Source: Levilactobacillus andaensis
Lineage (GTDB): Bacteria; Bacillota; Bacilli; Lactobacillales; Lactobacillaceae
DNA length: 64,000 bases
Direction of reading: 5' to 3'
Assembly (NCBI RefSeq): GCF_016861695.1
Contig: NZ_BOLP01000003.1
Location: forward strand, 279,312-343,311
The first letter of the stretch is position 1, and every line of letters starts with the position of its first letter. This document shows, piece after piece, positions 42,780 through 51,661 of the stretch. The notes under the pieces were generated by a model. That model made no database searches. It was not told where the DNA came from and saw only the letters and a program-made list of their open reading frames with translations. The position numbers were made by a program, and so were the translations under genes.

Positions 42780-43670
42780 TTAATCGAGTTGACTGCGGCG
42801 CTGCATGCCCCAAACGTTGGGCAAAACGACCGCCGAAATGATGATCACTACGCCCAAGATTTGCAGCCAGCTCACGGTTTCGCCTAATAAGATAAAGGCT
42901 ACCGTGATGGATGACGGCAATTCCAGCGACGATAAAATCGGACCGATTCCCAGGTCCAAGTACTGCATGAAAATCGAGTAGGCTACCAACGGAAAGACCA
43001 TTGAGAACAAGGCAATCAGCATCCCCCAGCCAATCGTTGGTGCTGTGATGCGGGCCGTCGCGATTTGCGGTCCCCAGACAATGGAAATCAGGATAAAGGC
43101 ACCGACGCAGAGCAACCACGTTTTACTTAGCGGGTCGAGGTTATTGCCCAAACTCGCCGTAAACTGCATGGTGCAGGCATAAGCACAGGCCGCCAAGAAG
43201 CTGAGGAACAGTCCCCATGGCGAGAGTGCCTGCTCAATCGGAAAGAGCCCCGCTGCCAATACCGTTCCAATCAGGACCAGAACGATACTCAATACCTGTA
43301 GCCGCGTTGGCCATTGGCGATGGATAATGGCACCCAACAGGACCGACAACCAGACGGCCTGCATCAACATGACCGCAGCCGCAGCCACCGGAATTAATTT
43401 CAGCGACTGGATGTAGAACGTATTGGTAAACCCGGAGGCCGTCCCCGCAGCAATCACCAACAGAACCTGCTTCCAGTTGGTGTGCTGGTAACGTAGCCAC
43501 CGCCGCCGAGCAATATGAATCACACCGAGAATGATCACGGCACTTAAAAACGACCAGAATAATAACGGCCCGTTGACGACGCCTTCGCGAGCAGCAATTT
43601 TAAATAACGACGCGGGCACACCAAAACTGAGCGCGCCCAACCCCACAAACAGGGGTGCTAACTTCTTCAA
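42780..43670 (-). CDS. EamA/DMT-family transporter
   Basis: 296 residues from a TTG start with GAGGTGAG upstream. Ten hydrophobic helices in two EamA halves, with the typical final AFILLGETVSWLQILGVVIIISAVVLPN. The family (RhaT, YdcZ-like) exports metabolites or amino acids; the substrate is unknown. Convergent with the 43-residue ORF. Confidence 0.88.
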   Translation of the reverse strand: MKKLAPLFVGLGALSFGVPASLFKIAAREGVVNGPLLFWSFLSAVIILGVIHIARRRWLRYQHTNWKQVLLVIAAGTASGFTNTFYIQSLKLIPVAAAAVMLMQAVWLSVLLGAIIHRQWPTRLQVLSIVLVLIGTVLAAGLFPIEQALSPWGLFLSFLAACAYACTMQFTASLGNNLDPLSKTWLLCVGAFILISIVWGPQIATARITAPTIGWGMLIALFSMVFPLVAYSIFMQYLDLGIGPILSSLELPSSITVAFILLGETVSWLQILGVVIIISAVVLPNVWGMQRRSQLD

Positions 43671-43773
43671 AAACTCACCTCATCTAGATTAAGACTCCGA
43701 CGTCTATTATACACGTCTAGATTGGGAGATAGCGGGTAAGGTGCGGGGAACTTACCTTCAACTTGTTCCCATT

Positions 43774-43789
43774 TGTTCCACGTGAAACA
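43774..43789. promoter_or_regulatory. Perfect parS site
   Basis: TGTTCCACGTGAAACA is identical to the B. subtilis-type parS consensus. ParB/Spo0J loads here and recruits SMC condensin. It abuts a terminator. Confidence 0.85.
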
Positions 43790-43823
43790 AAAAAAGCGGC
43801 CACCCATCAACTCCGGCGCCGCT
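43788..43823 (-). terminator. Terminator of the small anchored protein gene
   Basis: AGCGGC/GCCGCT stem; the minus strand ends in seven T. Confidence 0.75.
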
Positions 43824-43830
43824 ACCTAAC

Positions 43831-44085
43831 TTATTCTGCTAAATCTTCCCGTACACCTTCGATGGCATCCTTAACTTCACCGCGGCCCTCGTGAAATTTT
43901 CCTTTGAGCTGGTCGACCGGATCATCGGTGACCGCCCCTTTCCACTGCTCCGCCTTGCCAACCACCTTATCGGCAACACTATCGGCATGGGCGCGCAACG
44001 CACGTAATTGTTCCTTGTCCTGCAACAATAGGTAGCCTAACGCCACATTGGCCGCTAAACTAACGCCTAACAGTAAATTTTTCAT
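43831..44085 (-). CDS. YtxH/CsbD-like small membrane-anchored protein
   Basis: 84 residues: an N-terminal hydrophobic helix (MKNLLLGVSLAANVALGYLL), then a charged helical tail with LKGKFHEGRGEVKDAIEGV, reminiscent of CsbD and YtxH general-stress proteins. Probably faces the cytoplasm or cell surface as a stress-related coiled coil. AGGAGGCGACC precedes the ATG. Confidence 0.65.
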   Translation of the reverse strand: MKNLLLGVSLAANVALGYLLLQDKEQLRALRAHADSVADKVVGKAEQWKGAVTDDPVDQLKGKFHEGRGEVKDAIEGVREDLAE

Positions 44086-44173
44086 GCGGGTCGCCTCCTA
44101 GATTAGTTATTTTGGCTAATAGATTATAACAATTAGTATATCGGAGTATGTATTCTTAACGCAATCAATCTGC

Positions 44174-44755
44174 TCACAGCTCCAGCGGATTCAGTGCCGC
44201 CAACGCTAAAATGTAGACCGCTAACGTCACAACGACCCCGACCCAATTTTGGCGCCAACTGGTCAAGAAGGCCTGCAACCACCGAACGCTATAATGGTCG
44301 CTCGCCACAAATCTGGTTCCCAATTGCGTGTCACGTGCTAGTCGGGTCGCAAAATATAAGACGCCCAACTGGCCAATGACCAACAATACCCGCATGACGA
44401 AAATACCCACGCCATCATTAAATGACATTCCCAATTGGGCTAGACTGCTCACACTAATGCTGATGCCCCACATCACTGGCAATGCTAACGGCCACTTCAA
44501 TGGTAGCATTGAAAACAAAACCAATACGGCAACGAACCGCAATCCCACCCAGCTCGCGTCTAAGAGTGAGCCACCGGTGAAATGAATTGGCGCTGGAATT
44601 GCCGGGGTGTAGCCTTGTTTCGTGAATAAGCTTAAATTTAATAGCAAAATAATAATGCCCCACCCAATAAAAAAGGTAATTACCTGAGATGACGTTTGAA
44701 ACGTTTCGCTGGGCCGAAAGGGTGCGACCCACCACCGTTTACTCTCCACTTTCAC
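44174..44755 (-). CDS. Multi-pass membrane protein of unknown function
   Basis: 193 residues from GTG 44755, with GGAAGGAG eight bases upstream. About five transmembrane helices; the first polar stretch KVESKRWWVAPFRPSETFQ is cytoplasmic. No family motif recognised. Single-gene unit. Confidence 0.65.
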   Translation of the reverse strand: MKVESKRWWVAPFRPSETFQTSSQVITFFIGWGIIILLLNLSLFTKQGYTPAIPAPIHFTGGSLLDASWVGLRFVAVLVLFSMLPLKWPLALPVMWGISISVSSLAQLGMSFNDGVGIFVMRVLLVIGQLGVLYFATRLARDTQLGTRFVASDHYSVRWLQAFLTSWRQNWVGVVVTLAVYILALAALNPLEL

Positions 44756-44926
44756 GCACAAGACTCCTTCCATTCATCGTCCAAATGAGAATTCTAATCA
44801 TTTTATCATTTAATAGTCAGATTACACGTCAAATCGTTAACCGTCAAGGGAATTTTTGGTCAACTAACCATCTTATTTCATAGATACCATTAGGGACTCA
44901 CAACTGCCGCGCTTAACTAATTTTCA

Positions 44927-45488
44927 TCAATAATCGTTAAGGTCAAACAATAGTCTATTCCCGGCTGTCGCCCACTTTTCAAGCCGAGCATTGATTACTT
45001 TTCGATCATAGGGGACCGACACATCCTCGTCCTCGCCGAGACCGCGGGCATCCTCTCCGGGAGCTGCACCAGATCCCCGAACACAACTAGGCAAGGCCCG
45101 ACCATCCAGTTCGTCAAAGGTCAGCAGGTGTTTCAGCCGAATTTCGTGCTCCCAACAATCGCCGAAATCATACTTGTAAATGACCGGCCCATCGATCAAA
45201 TCCTGATAGGGGTAAGCCTCACTCGTCCCAATATCCTCAATCCCGAACATACTATTGGCGGAATCAGTATCCGGTTCCGGCACGTACTCACGATCTGGAT
45301 TACCCTTGGGATGAAAGAGGTGCAGGTGCTCATTATCCCAGCTAAATGTCAATTGTAAGAGAACATGTAGCTGGTCATAACGCAGTGAAATGGGCACAAC
45401 GAGCGTCCGCCAAACTGCGGGTATCACGTCTTATCACGTCTTCAAATTTAATCGTAATTTCCATTGCTACTGGTAGTTGTTCTGTCAT
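44927..45488 (-). pseudogene. Frameshifted pRiA4b ORF-3-like gene (10-bp tandem duplication)
   Basis: The downstream frame (44927-45427) encodes a pRiA4b ORF-3-like domain: VWRTLVVPISLRYDQLHVLLQ, HLHLF, IYKYDFGDCWEHEIRL, and a C-terminal cysteine/acidic segment. The natural start is ATG 45488 (MTEQLPVAMEITIKFEDV). ATCACGTCTT occurs twice in tandem (45423-45432, 45433-45442). Removing one copy joins ...KFEDV to IPAVWRT in one frame. As it stands, only a GTG-started protein of 166 residues lacking the first strand could be made. Confidence 0.83.
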
Positions 45489-45519
45489 GTTAAAGTTTTC
45501 TTTTTGTTATTAATAATCA

Positions 45520-46497
45520 TTAATTATCAGCTATTAATAATAGTGGATATAGTTCTCGTAATTTTTCCGCCAGTCTCTGCCCCGCTAACTGTGACCCGGC
45601 CGTATCTACGTGGACACCATCCGTTGTGGTCGGTTGCCAATCAGCCGTGGCGATGAGGTCAGCCCCCACCCGTTGCGTCACTGCCGAGATAACCGCGGCA
45701 AAGTGCTGATTGAACGGGACCATCACTGCCACCTGACTCATCGGGTATAGGCGCTGAATCTGTCGCAGAAATTTTTCAAATAGCGGTTCAAATTCCGCCG
45801 CCGCGATTCGCCGATCATTCGTGCCCACATTAACCACGACGAGGTCCGTTTGCTCCGGTTCCCACGGTGTTCGGTCATCGATTGCCGTCAATACTTGGGG
45901 CAGCGGTGGTACCCCACCGGTTCCCGGCCAGGACACACCGGCCGCACTGTAGGCCAACCGCACATCGCGCAATCCCAACAAGTCACTGGCAATGGCGGCG
46001 TAGTTGCTTTCCGCCCGGTAGTCCACCGCGGCGTGTCGCCCAGGAATCACCCAGCACCCAGCCGTAATCGAATCACCAATAAAAGTGATGCTGCGCTGCC
46101 CCGGTCGGACCGCCTGCAAGTCACCATCACTTGTCACCGACTGTACGGCAAATCCCGCATCGGTCGCCCACAGTTGGTCCGCATCCGTATTGCCACTCAT
46201 GACCACCCGAATCACGTGGCGGTGACCATCCAAAGTCAGACGCCACGGCAACGTTTCAACCGCCATCCGTTGATAAGGAAGACCGTCGATTTGAACGGCG
46301 ATCCAGGAGCTGACATCGCTGGCCAGATTTAGCATGTTAAGCGTGACAAAGCTGGCCCGGTCGACGCGAAACCAGAACTCCGCGCCCAAATTCGTACTGT
46401 ACATGACGCGTTGCCCCCGAATTGTCTTCTCGACCCAACGGCCTTGAAAATACACCGGTATCAATGGGTTATTTGCCGTTACGACTTGCACCTGCAT
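45520..46497 (-). CDS. SGNH/GDSL hydrolase
   Basis: 325 residues from ATG 46497 (GGGAGGGTG upstream). An N-terminal beta-sandwich (about 1-130) is followed by an SGNH domain: block I FIGDSITAG, block III VVNVGTND, and block V DGVHVD with the catalytic Asp/His. No signal peptide, so probably intracellular; it could deacetylate sugars. Single-gene unit ahead of a parS site. Confidence 0.85.
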   Translation of the reverse strand: MQVQVVTANNPLIPVYFQGRWVEKTIRGQRVMYSTNLGAEFWFRVDRASFVTLNMLNLASDVSSWIAVQIDGLPYQRMAVETLPWRLTLDGHRHVIRVVMSGNTDADQLWATDAGFAVQSVTSDGDLQAVRPGQRSITFIGDSITAGCWVIPGRHAAVDYRAESNYAAIASDLLGLRDVRLAYSAAGVSWPGTGGVPPLPQVLTAIDDRTPWEPEQTDLVVVNVGTNDRRIAAAEFEPLFEKFLRQIQRLYPMSQVAVMVPFNQHFAAVISAVTQRVGADLIATADWQPTTTDGVHVDTAGSQLAGQRLAEKLRELYPLLLIADN

Positions 46498-46579
46498 CTG
46501 TCTTTCACCCTCCCTGCTGACACCCTTTGCTCCAATTATTCCACAGCTAACCGCCCAGTACCAGCTATTCCCCGGTGAA

Positions 46580-46595
46580 TGTTCCACGTGAAACA
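46580..46595. promoter_or_regulatory. Perfect parS site
   Basis: TGTTCCACGTGAAACA, identical to the 43774 site; it sits just upstream of the structured RNA promoter. Confidence 0.85.
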
Positions 46596-46606
46596 ACCAA
46601 TTTTGC

Positions 46607-46636
46607 TTGACTTGCCCTAGTCGGACGTGCGATACT
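46607..46636 (+). promoter_or_regulatory. Promoter of the structured leader
   Basis: -35 TTGACT, 18-base spacer, -10 GATACT (46631-46636). Confidence 0.65.
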
Positions 46637-46640
46637 ACTC

Positions 46641-46744
46641 GTGGTGCCAAACCAAGGTGGGGGTACGCGATCGGTGCGCAAGCATTCCGAAGGTCGCCGC
46701 ACCTCACCACTTCAGTCTCGCGTTCTGCGCGGGGCTGTTTTTTT
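46641..46744 (+). ncRNA. Compact structured leader or small RNA with terminator
   Basis: About 104 bases from the expected start to a T-run. GTGGTG (46641-46646) closes with CACCAC (46705-46710), and GGTGCG (46673-46678) with CGCACC (46698-46703). A separate hairpin AGTCTCGC/GCGGGGCT with seven T follows (46714-46744). An aptamer-like fold directly before a terminator and a GNAT gene suggests a riboswitch or attenuator. I do not recognise a known class. Confidence 0.55.
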
Positions 46745-46787
46745 ATGGTCTAAAATGCTATTCTGATTGGAAAAGGAGGCGCTGTCC

Positions 46788-47264
46788 ATGCTGCACATCC
46801 GCCGTTTCATCCCCACCGACGCGGTCGCCGTTGCTCAGGTCGTTGCCACGACTCTGCGGACGACGAACCGCCAAGATTATACCGAGGCCTACATTGAACA
46901 TGATATTCAAGTTCTTACGCCCACCTTCTTCCTAGAAAAGGCTCAGCAAACACACTTCTATGTCGTCTGTGATGCCACGCAAATCGTTGGTACCGGCGCG
47001 ATTGGCTCCTACTGGGGGAGCGTCACAGAATTTAGCCTCTTTGATATTTTCGTACTCCCCACCTATCAGGGTCGGGGAATCGGCCGGCTGATCATCACCA
47101 CGTTGGAACAGGATACCTACTTTCACCGCGCCAAACGAGTCGAAATTCCCGCATCCATCACGGCGCTGGGCTTTTACCAAAAAATGGGCTATCAGTTCAA
47201 AGCCGGCCACAATCACGTGGACGATGAACAACTCTACCGTCTGGAAAAGTTTCCCCAGTCTTAA
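46788..47264 (+). CDS. GNAT-family N-acetyltransferase
   Basis: 158 residues from ATG 46788 (AAAAGGAGG upstream). GNAT core: FDIFVLPTYQGRGIGRLIITTLEQ (acetyl-CoA loop QGRGIG) and SITALGFYQKMGYQF at the C-terminus. The substrate is unknown. The structured leader with a terminator lies upstream; a perfect parS follows the stop by three bases. Confidence 0.87.
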   Translation: MLHIRRFIPTDAVAVAQVVATTLRTTNRQDYTEAYIEHDIQVLTPTFFLEKAQQTHFYVVCDATQIVGTGAIGSYWGSVTEFSLFDIFVLPTYQGRGIGRLIITTLEQDTYFHRAKRVEIPASITALGFYQKMGYQFKAGHNHVDDEQLYRLEKFPQS

Positions 47265-47267
47265 CGT

Positions 47268-47283
47268 TGTTTCACGTGAAACA
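47268..47283. promoter_or_regulatory. Perfect parS site
   Basis: TGTTTCACGTGAAACA, the universal parS sequence, fully palindromic. Confidence 0.87.
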
Positions 47284-47312
47284 TCAATCACCCTTGAAAG
47301 GAGACCGCGCCC

Positions 47313-48059
47313 TTGAAAATTATCATCGCACCCGCAAAAAAAATGATCGTCGACACCGACACCTTCGGCTGCGACGACATCCCACAATACTTAGCGCAAA
47401 CCCAACAGATACTGACCGAACTTCGTCAATTGACCTATGCCCAGGCCAAAACCCTCTGGCACTGCAGCGACAAGCTCGCCCAGCCCAACTACGATTGGCT
47501 ACAAAAACTCGACCTTACCCGCCAACTGACGCCCGCCCTGCTTGCCTTTTCCGGTATCCAATACCAGTACATGGCACCGGACCTGTTCACCGCCCCGGCC
47601 TTGGATTATGTCCGGGCCAATTTGCGCATTCTCTCCGGGTTTTACGGGATTCTGCGACCATTTGACAGCGTCGTTCCCTACCGCCTAGAGATGCAATCCA
47701 AACTACAAGTTGCCGGTACCCCCAACCTTTACGCCTTCTGGCAAGATCGACTGTACCAGGCACTCACGCCGACCAGCGAACCCATCGTCAACCTGGCCTC
47801 CCAGGAGTACGCCAAGACGATCACGCCCTACCTCCAGCCACAACAGCCCTTCGTCACGGTCGTCTTTGCCAGTCTGGTCGCCGGCAAACTCAAGACCAAG
47901 GCCACGCTAGCTAAAATGGCTCGCGGCGAAATGGTCCGCTTCTTGGCCGAGCATCAAGCCGCCACGCTTGCTGCTATCAAAGGATTCGATCACCCCGACT
48001 GGGCATTTTCGCCGGAACACTCGACTGCCAGTGACCTCGTCTTCATCTACCAAAAATAA
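47313..48059 (+). CDS. yaaA: YaaA family peroxide-stress protein
   Basis: 248 residues from a TTG start after GAAAGGAG. Typical YaaA start MKIIIAPAKKM, ILSGFYGILRPFDSVVPYRLEM in the middle, and NLASQEYAK. E. coli YaaA lowers free iron and DNA damage during peroxide stress and has DNA-binding ability. Single gene. Confidence 0.92.
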   Translation: MKIIIAPAKKMIVDTDTFGCDDIPQYLAQTQQILTELRQLTYAQAKTLWHCSDKLAQPNYDWLQKLDLTRQLTPALLAFSGIQYQYMAPDLFTAPALDYVRANLRILSGFYGILRPFDSVVPYRLEMQSKLQVAGTPNLYAFWQDRLYQALTPTSEPIVNLASQEYAKTITPYLQPQQPFVTVVFASLVAGKLKTKATLAKMARGEMVRFLAEHQAATLAAIKGFDHPDWAFSPEHSTASDLVFIYQK

Positions 48060-48091
48060 GATCGCCGACAATTCGTCAGCGGTCTTTTTTT
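48060..48091 (+). terminator. Terminator after yaaA
   Basis: GATCGCCGAC/GTCAGCGGTC stem and seven T; the T-run overlaps the end of the convergent TetR gene. Confidence 0.83.
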
Positions 48092-48665
48092 AGCGCACTG
48101 TTTCCAAGAATCCCTGTAACCCGTTCAAATTCAGCGCCATGATTCGCTGGCGAAAGTCCGCCTTGGACATCGCCAATTCACCCGTGATGTACAGCCGAAA
48201 CAGCGTGAGCGTGCTGCTGATCAGGAAGTTCACGCCGAGTTGCGCGTCGATTTCACTGAGCCGATAGTCCGTTTGGAAGTTGGCCGCGAGACCCGCCACG
48301 ACCCTTTTTTTCACCCGTCGTGATAAGAAACTATAATCATCCGAAGTCAACACGAACGTATAGAACTTGGGCGCTTGCTCAAAGAATGCGGTCAAGCGGT
48401 CGAACCAGACGCCGGAGTGGTTGAGCGGGTCGTGATTTGCCGGTTCCCGTAAGAGTAAGCTGAGTAATTGATCGGCAATCTCTGCCGTAAAACTGTCGGC
48501 CAAGTCGTCGATCGAATCGAAGTGCAGGTAGAACGTTTTGCGGTTGATATTAGCCTCATCGGTCAGCTGTTGCACGGTAATTTCGTGGAAGCGGTACTGC
48601 TGGGCCAGCTTTCTGAAGGCCGCTCGCAAGGCTTCGTTAGTTCGGATAACGCGTCGATCAGTCAT
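48090..48665 (-). CDS. TetR-family regulator of the YhgE-type gene
   Basis: 191 residues: an N-terminal helix-turn-helix (FHEITVQQLTDEANINRKTFYLHFDSIDDLA) and a C-terminal domain of the kind found in DhaS/Pip-linked TetR regulators. Divergent from the large YhgE/Pip gene with a short palindrome between, so likely its repressor. Confidence 0.87.
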   Translation of the reverse strand: MTDRRVIRTNEALRAAFRKLAQQYRFHEITVQQLTDEANINRKTFYLHFDSIDDLADSFTAEIADQLLSLLLREPANHDPLNHSGVWFDRLTAFFEQAPKFYTFVLTSDDYSFLSRRVKKRVVAGLAANFQTDYRLSEIDAQLGVNFLISSTLTLFRLYITGELAMSKADFRQRIMALNLNGLQGFLETVR

Positions 48666-48743
48666 CGAATCCCCCCGTTAGACCCCAGATGTGGCGAACC
48701 TGCGGCTTAATCCTCAGGTTGCCCTAATTTGTTGTGGACGTTC

Positions 48744-48761
48744 AGTACCGGACTCGGTATT
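48744..48761. promoter_or_regulatory. Palindrome in the TetR/YhgE intergenic region
   Basis: TACCG-GACT-CGGTA, overlapping a TATTAT -10 (48758-48763) of the plus-strand gene. Confidence 0.5.
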
Positions 48762-48824
48762 ATTTGGCCACATGTGAGGTGCATCTTTGCTCACAGGATA
48801 CCACAGAACGGGGAGGCGTCGCCG

Positions 48825-51590
48825 ATGATTCACGCAGAGTGGCGATATTTAATCAAGCACAAGTTTTTACTGGTGGTGTTGGTGGTGGTCATGTTGATTC
48901 CATCCATCTACGCCGTAACGTTTTTGAAATCGTTGTGGGACCCTTACGGTAAGTTAGCTGACCTGCCAGTTGCCGTGGTCAATCAGGATCGACCGGTCAC
49001 GTATCAGGGCACCTATTTGGCGGCGGGAAAGGACCTCACTCGGAATCTTCAGGCCTCGACCGCGATGAAATTTAAGCCGGTCACCACGCAACGGGCGGCC
49101 GACCGCGGATTGACTAATGGCAAATACTACATGGTGATCACGATTCCCCACAATTTTTCGCACAACGCAACGACGCTGATGGCAACCACGCCGCGGCAAA
49201 TGGTGCTGCACTATCAGACCAGCGCCGGCCACAACTACACGGCGTCCAAGCTGACCGCGACGGCCGCCAAGTCCGCTGCCCAATCCGTGAGCGAACAGGT
49301 GACCAAGAGCTACGCCCACACCCTATTTAAGAGCATTAAAAAATTGGGGACTGGTTTATCGACCGCGGGAAAAGGAAACCAACAGCTCGCGACTGGCAGC
49401 CAAAAGTTGACCACCGCCGACCGTAAAATCGCGCAGGGGTTGACCACCCTGACCGCTAGCAGCGTATCGCTGACCAACGGCGAACGGACCATCAGCAGTA
49501 AGCTCAACGATTACATTGGTGGCGTGCGTCAGGCCCAAACTGGAAGTCGGCAACTCACCACTGGCCTTGACCAACTGCTCAGCCAGTCCAACCAACTGAT
49601 TGGCGGGATCCAGCAACTCGCTGCTGGGAGCCGCCAGGTCAGCAGTGGCGTGGCGGCCTACACACAAGGCGTAAGCACGATCAATACGGCAGCTGGCAAG
49701 GTCGCTAGTGGCAGTCAAACGGTGAACGCCGGCACGCAAAAGGTCGTCAGCGGAATTGCTGCCACCAATTCTGGCACGCAGCAACTCAGCACCAATTTAA
49801 CTACCCTTAACGCGAACACCGGCCAATTGACCGGGAGTATCGTCACTTTAGCCAATGGTGGCCAACAACTCACCGGTAAATTTAGCCAGCTGGTAAGCGG
49901 CAGTACGACGCTCTCGACCGGCTTACAGCAGATTCAAGCCGGGTTGACCGCCTCACAGAGTGAACAAGTCGCGCTCAAATCTGCGGTCAGTCAACTGACC
50001 GGGAGCGCGCAAACCACCACGGCGGTTAAAAGCGACGCCGACCAGCTACAAACGGCGCTGACCGCGCTGGCCACAACCAACCAGGAAAGCGACCTCCAAA
50101 GCAAGGTGGCCGCAGCGGCCGATGCTCAGAACTTGACTGCCACCCAAAAGGCCGCAATGCTTAAGGCCGTCAGCGGCAATACCAGTAGTGACGCCCTGAA
50201 CACAGCCCAAACCGCGGCAAAACAACTCAGTAGTGACCTCGCCAGCCTCAACACCTCGACCAGCACGTTGACCACCCTGAAAGACGGCCTGAACACCGCC
50301 GCCACTGAACAGGATGAGCTTGCCAACAGTCTCGACGCCTTGACGACCGGTGCCCAAAGTTTAACGACTGGCCTGCAACAAGCCAACCAATCGCTGGGCG
50401 ACCTGAGTTCCGGATTGACCGCCCTCAACAGCAAGACGCCGGCTTTGACGGGTGGCCTCGCACAACTCGCCACGGGCGCGACTCAACTCGCAACCGGCAC
50501 CCAGCAACTGGCGACTAAGAGTGGCGGCCTCGCACAGGGAACCGCACAACTGGCGAGTGGTAGCGGTCAACTAGCCGCTGGAACGCACCAACTAACTACC
50601 AAGAACACCGCGTTAAACAGCGGTGCAACAGCCTTGACAATTGGTCTGGGGACATTAACTGGCAAGACACCCCAGCTCAAACATGGCATCACCCAGCTAG
50701 CAACCGGCGCAACCACGCTGACCAGTGGCCTGACCACTTTGGCAACCAGCGGGCCCCAATTAACCAACGCCATGCAGACGGCGGCAACCGGAAGTGGTCG
50801 ACTCACAGTTGGCGCGACAACTCTCGCAGCCGGTGCCGGTCAAGCGGCTACGGGTGCGGCCACCGTCACCAATGGCAATACCAAGCTGGCATCTTCGCTG
50901 AAGACCGCTAGCAAGCAGGCCGCCGTTCACCCCTCCCAGCTGACGTACCGCCAATTTGCGAACCCAACGGCCACCACGCATAGCGACCACGACGACGCTC
51001 CGGACAACGGGACTGGGATGGCGCCGTACATGATGTCGGTCTCCCTGTTCGTCGGTGCGCTGGCATTCAACCTGATGTTTGATATGTACACGCCGCGAAA
51101 ATACCCACGAACTGGCTGGGGCTGGTGGCTCGGCAAGGCGTCGATCATGAACGCCTTCGTTCTGGGCGAGGCCCTCTTCATGACGGCGTTGATGGCGGGC
51201 ATCGACGGTCTGGCCCCGATTCATCCGTGGGCTACATTTGGCATGATTCTGGTCACTGGCACGGCCTTTATGAGCATCGTTTACTGGCTCAATCTGGTCT
51301 TCGGCAAGGTCGGTGCGTTCTTCAGCATGATTCTGCTGGTGCTCCAACTGGGGAGCTCGGCCGGAACCTATCCGCTGCAACTGACTAACGGTTTCTTTCA
51401 GGCGATTCATCCGTGGCTGCCGATGAGCTACTCGGTCGGTGGGCTGCGGGAAACGCTGATGATCGGCCACTCGGCGCTACCGGAAATGGCGATTCTGTTC
51501 GCCGTCACGCTGATTTTCTCGCTGATGGGCGTGCTATTCTACGCGCGGCGGCATGGTCGCGTTAAGGAAATGGACATTCCGGAGATTTGA
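48825..51590 (+). CDS. YhgE/Pip-domain membrane protein
   Basis: 921 residues from ATG 48825 (GGGGAGG upstream). One N-terminal membrane helix (about 13-32), the Pip N-domain with LPVAVVNQDRPVTYQG, and a ~550-residue extracellular region of Gly/Thr/Gln repeats of the form LxxGxxQLxxG. C-terminal ABC-2-like membrane helices occupy about 740-910. YhgE/Pip proteins include the lactococcal phage-infection protein and type VII-linked proteins. It may be a surface receptor or exporter. The divergent TetR probably controls it. Confidence 0.9.
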   Translation: MIHAEWRYLIKHKFLLVVLVVVMLIPSIYAVTFLKSLWDPYGKLADLPVAVVNQDRPVTYQGTYLAAGKDLTRNLQASTAMKFKPVTTQRAADRGLTNGKYYMVITIPHNFSHNATTLMATTPRQMVLHYQTSAGHNYTASKLTATAAKSAAQSVSEQVTKSYAHTLFKSIKKLGTGLSTAGKGNQQLATGSQKLTTADRKIAQGLTTLTASSVSLTNGERTISSKLNDYIGGVRQAQTGSRQLTTGLDQLLSQSNQLIGGIQQLAAGSRQVSSGVAAYTQGVSTINTAAGKVASGSQTVNAGTQKVVSGIAATNSGTQQLSTNLTTLNANTGQLTGSIVTLANGGQQLTGKFSQLVSGSTTLSTGLQQIQAGLTASQSEQVALKSAVSQLTGSAQTTTAVKSDADQLQTALTALATTNQESDLQSKVAAAADAQNLTATQKAAMLKAVSGNTSSDALNTAQTAAKQLSSDLASLNTSTSTLTTLKDGLNTAATEQDELANSLDALTTGAQSLTTGLQQANQSLGDLSSGLTALNSKTPALTGGLAQLATGATQLATGTQQLATKSGGLAQGTAQLASGSGQLAAGTHQLTTKNTALNSGATALTIGLGTLTGKTPQLKHGITQLATGATTLTSGLTTLATSGPQLTNAMQTAATGSGRLTVGATTLAAGAGQAATGAATVTNGNTKLASSLKTASKQAAVHPSQLTYRQFANPTATTHSDHDDAPDNGTGMAPYMMSVSLFVGALAFNLMFDMYTPRKYPRTGWGWWLGKASIMNAFVLGEALFMTALMAGIDGLAPIHPWATFGMILVTGTAFMSIVYWLNLVFGKVGAFFSMILLVLQLGSSAGTYPLQLTNGFFQAIHPWLPMSYSVGGLRETLMIGHSALPEMAILFAVTLIFSLMGVLFYARRHGRVKEMDIPEI

Positions 51591-51599
51591 GGTAACGGA

Positions 51600-51660
51600 T
51601 ACAAAAGGAGTTGACTGCAACGACCGCGTTTGAGGCCGGAAACAATCAACTCCTTTTGTA
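51600..51660. terminator. Bidirectional terminator with 15-bp perfect stem
   Basis: TACAAAAGGAGTTGA and TCAACTCCTTTTGTA, 31-base loop, between convergent genes. Confidence 0.85.
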
Positions 51661-51661
51661 G

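Noticed and set aside
46641..46680. T-box core in AAGGTGGGGGTACGCG
   Set aside because: It resembles the T-box motif, but has an extra insertion and lies only about 15 bases from the transcription start, leaving no room for Stem I.
42780..47300. Replication origin
   Set aside because: Perfect parS sites suggest nearness to oriC, but there is no dnaA, dnaN or cluster of TTATCCACA boxes in the window.
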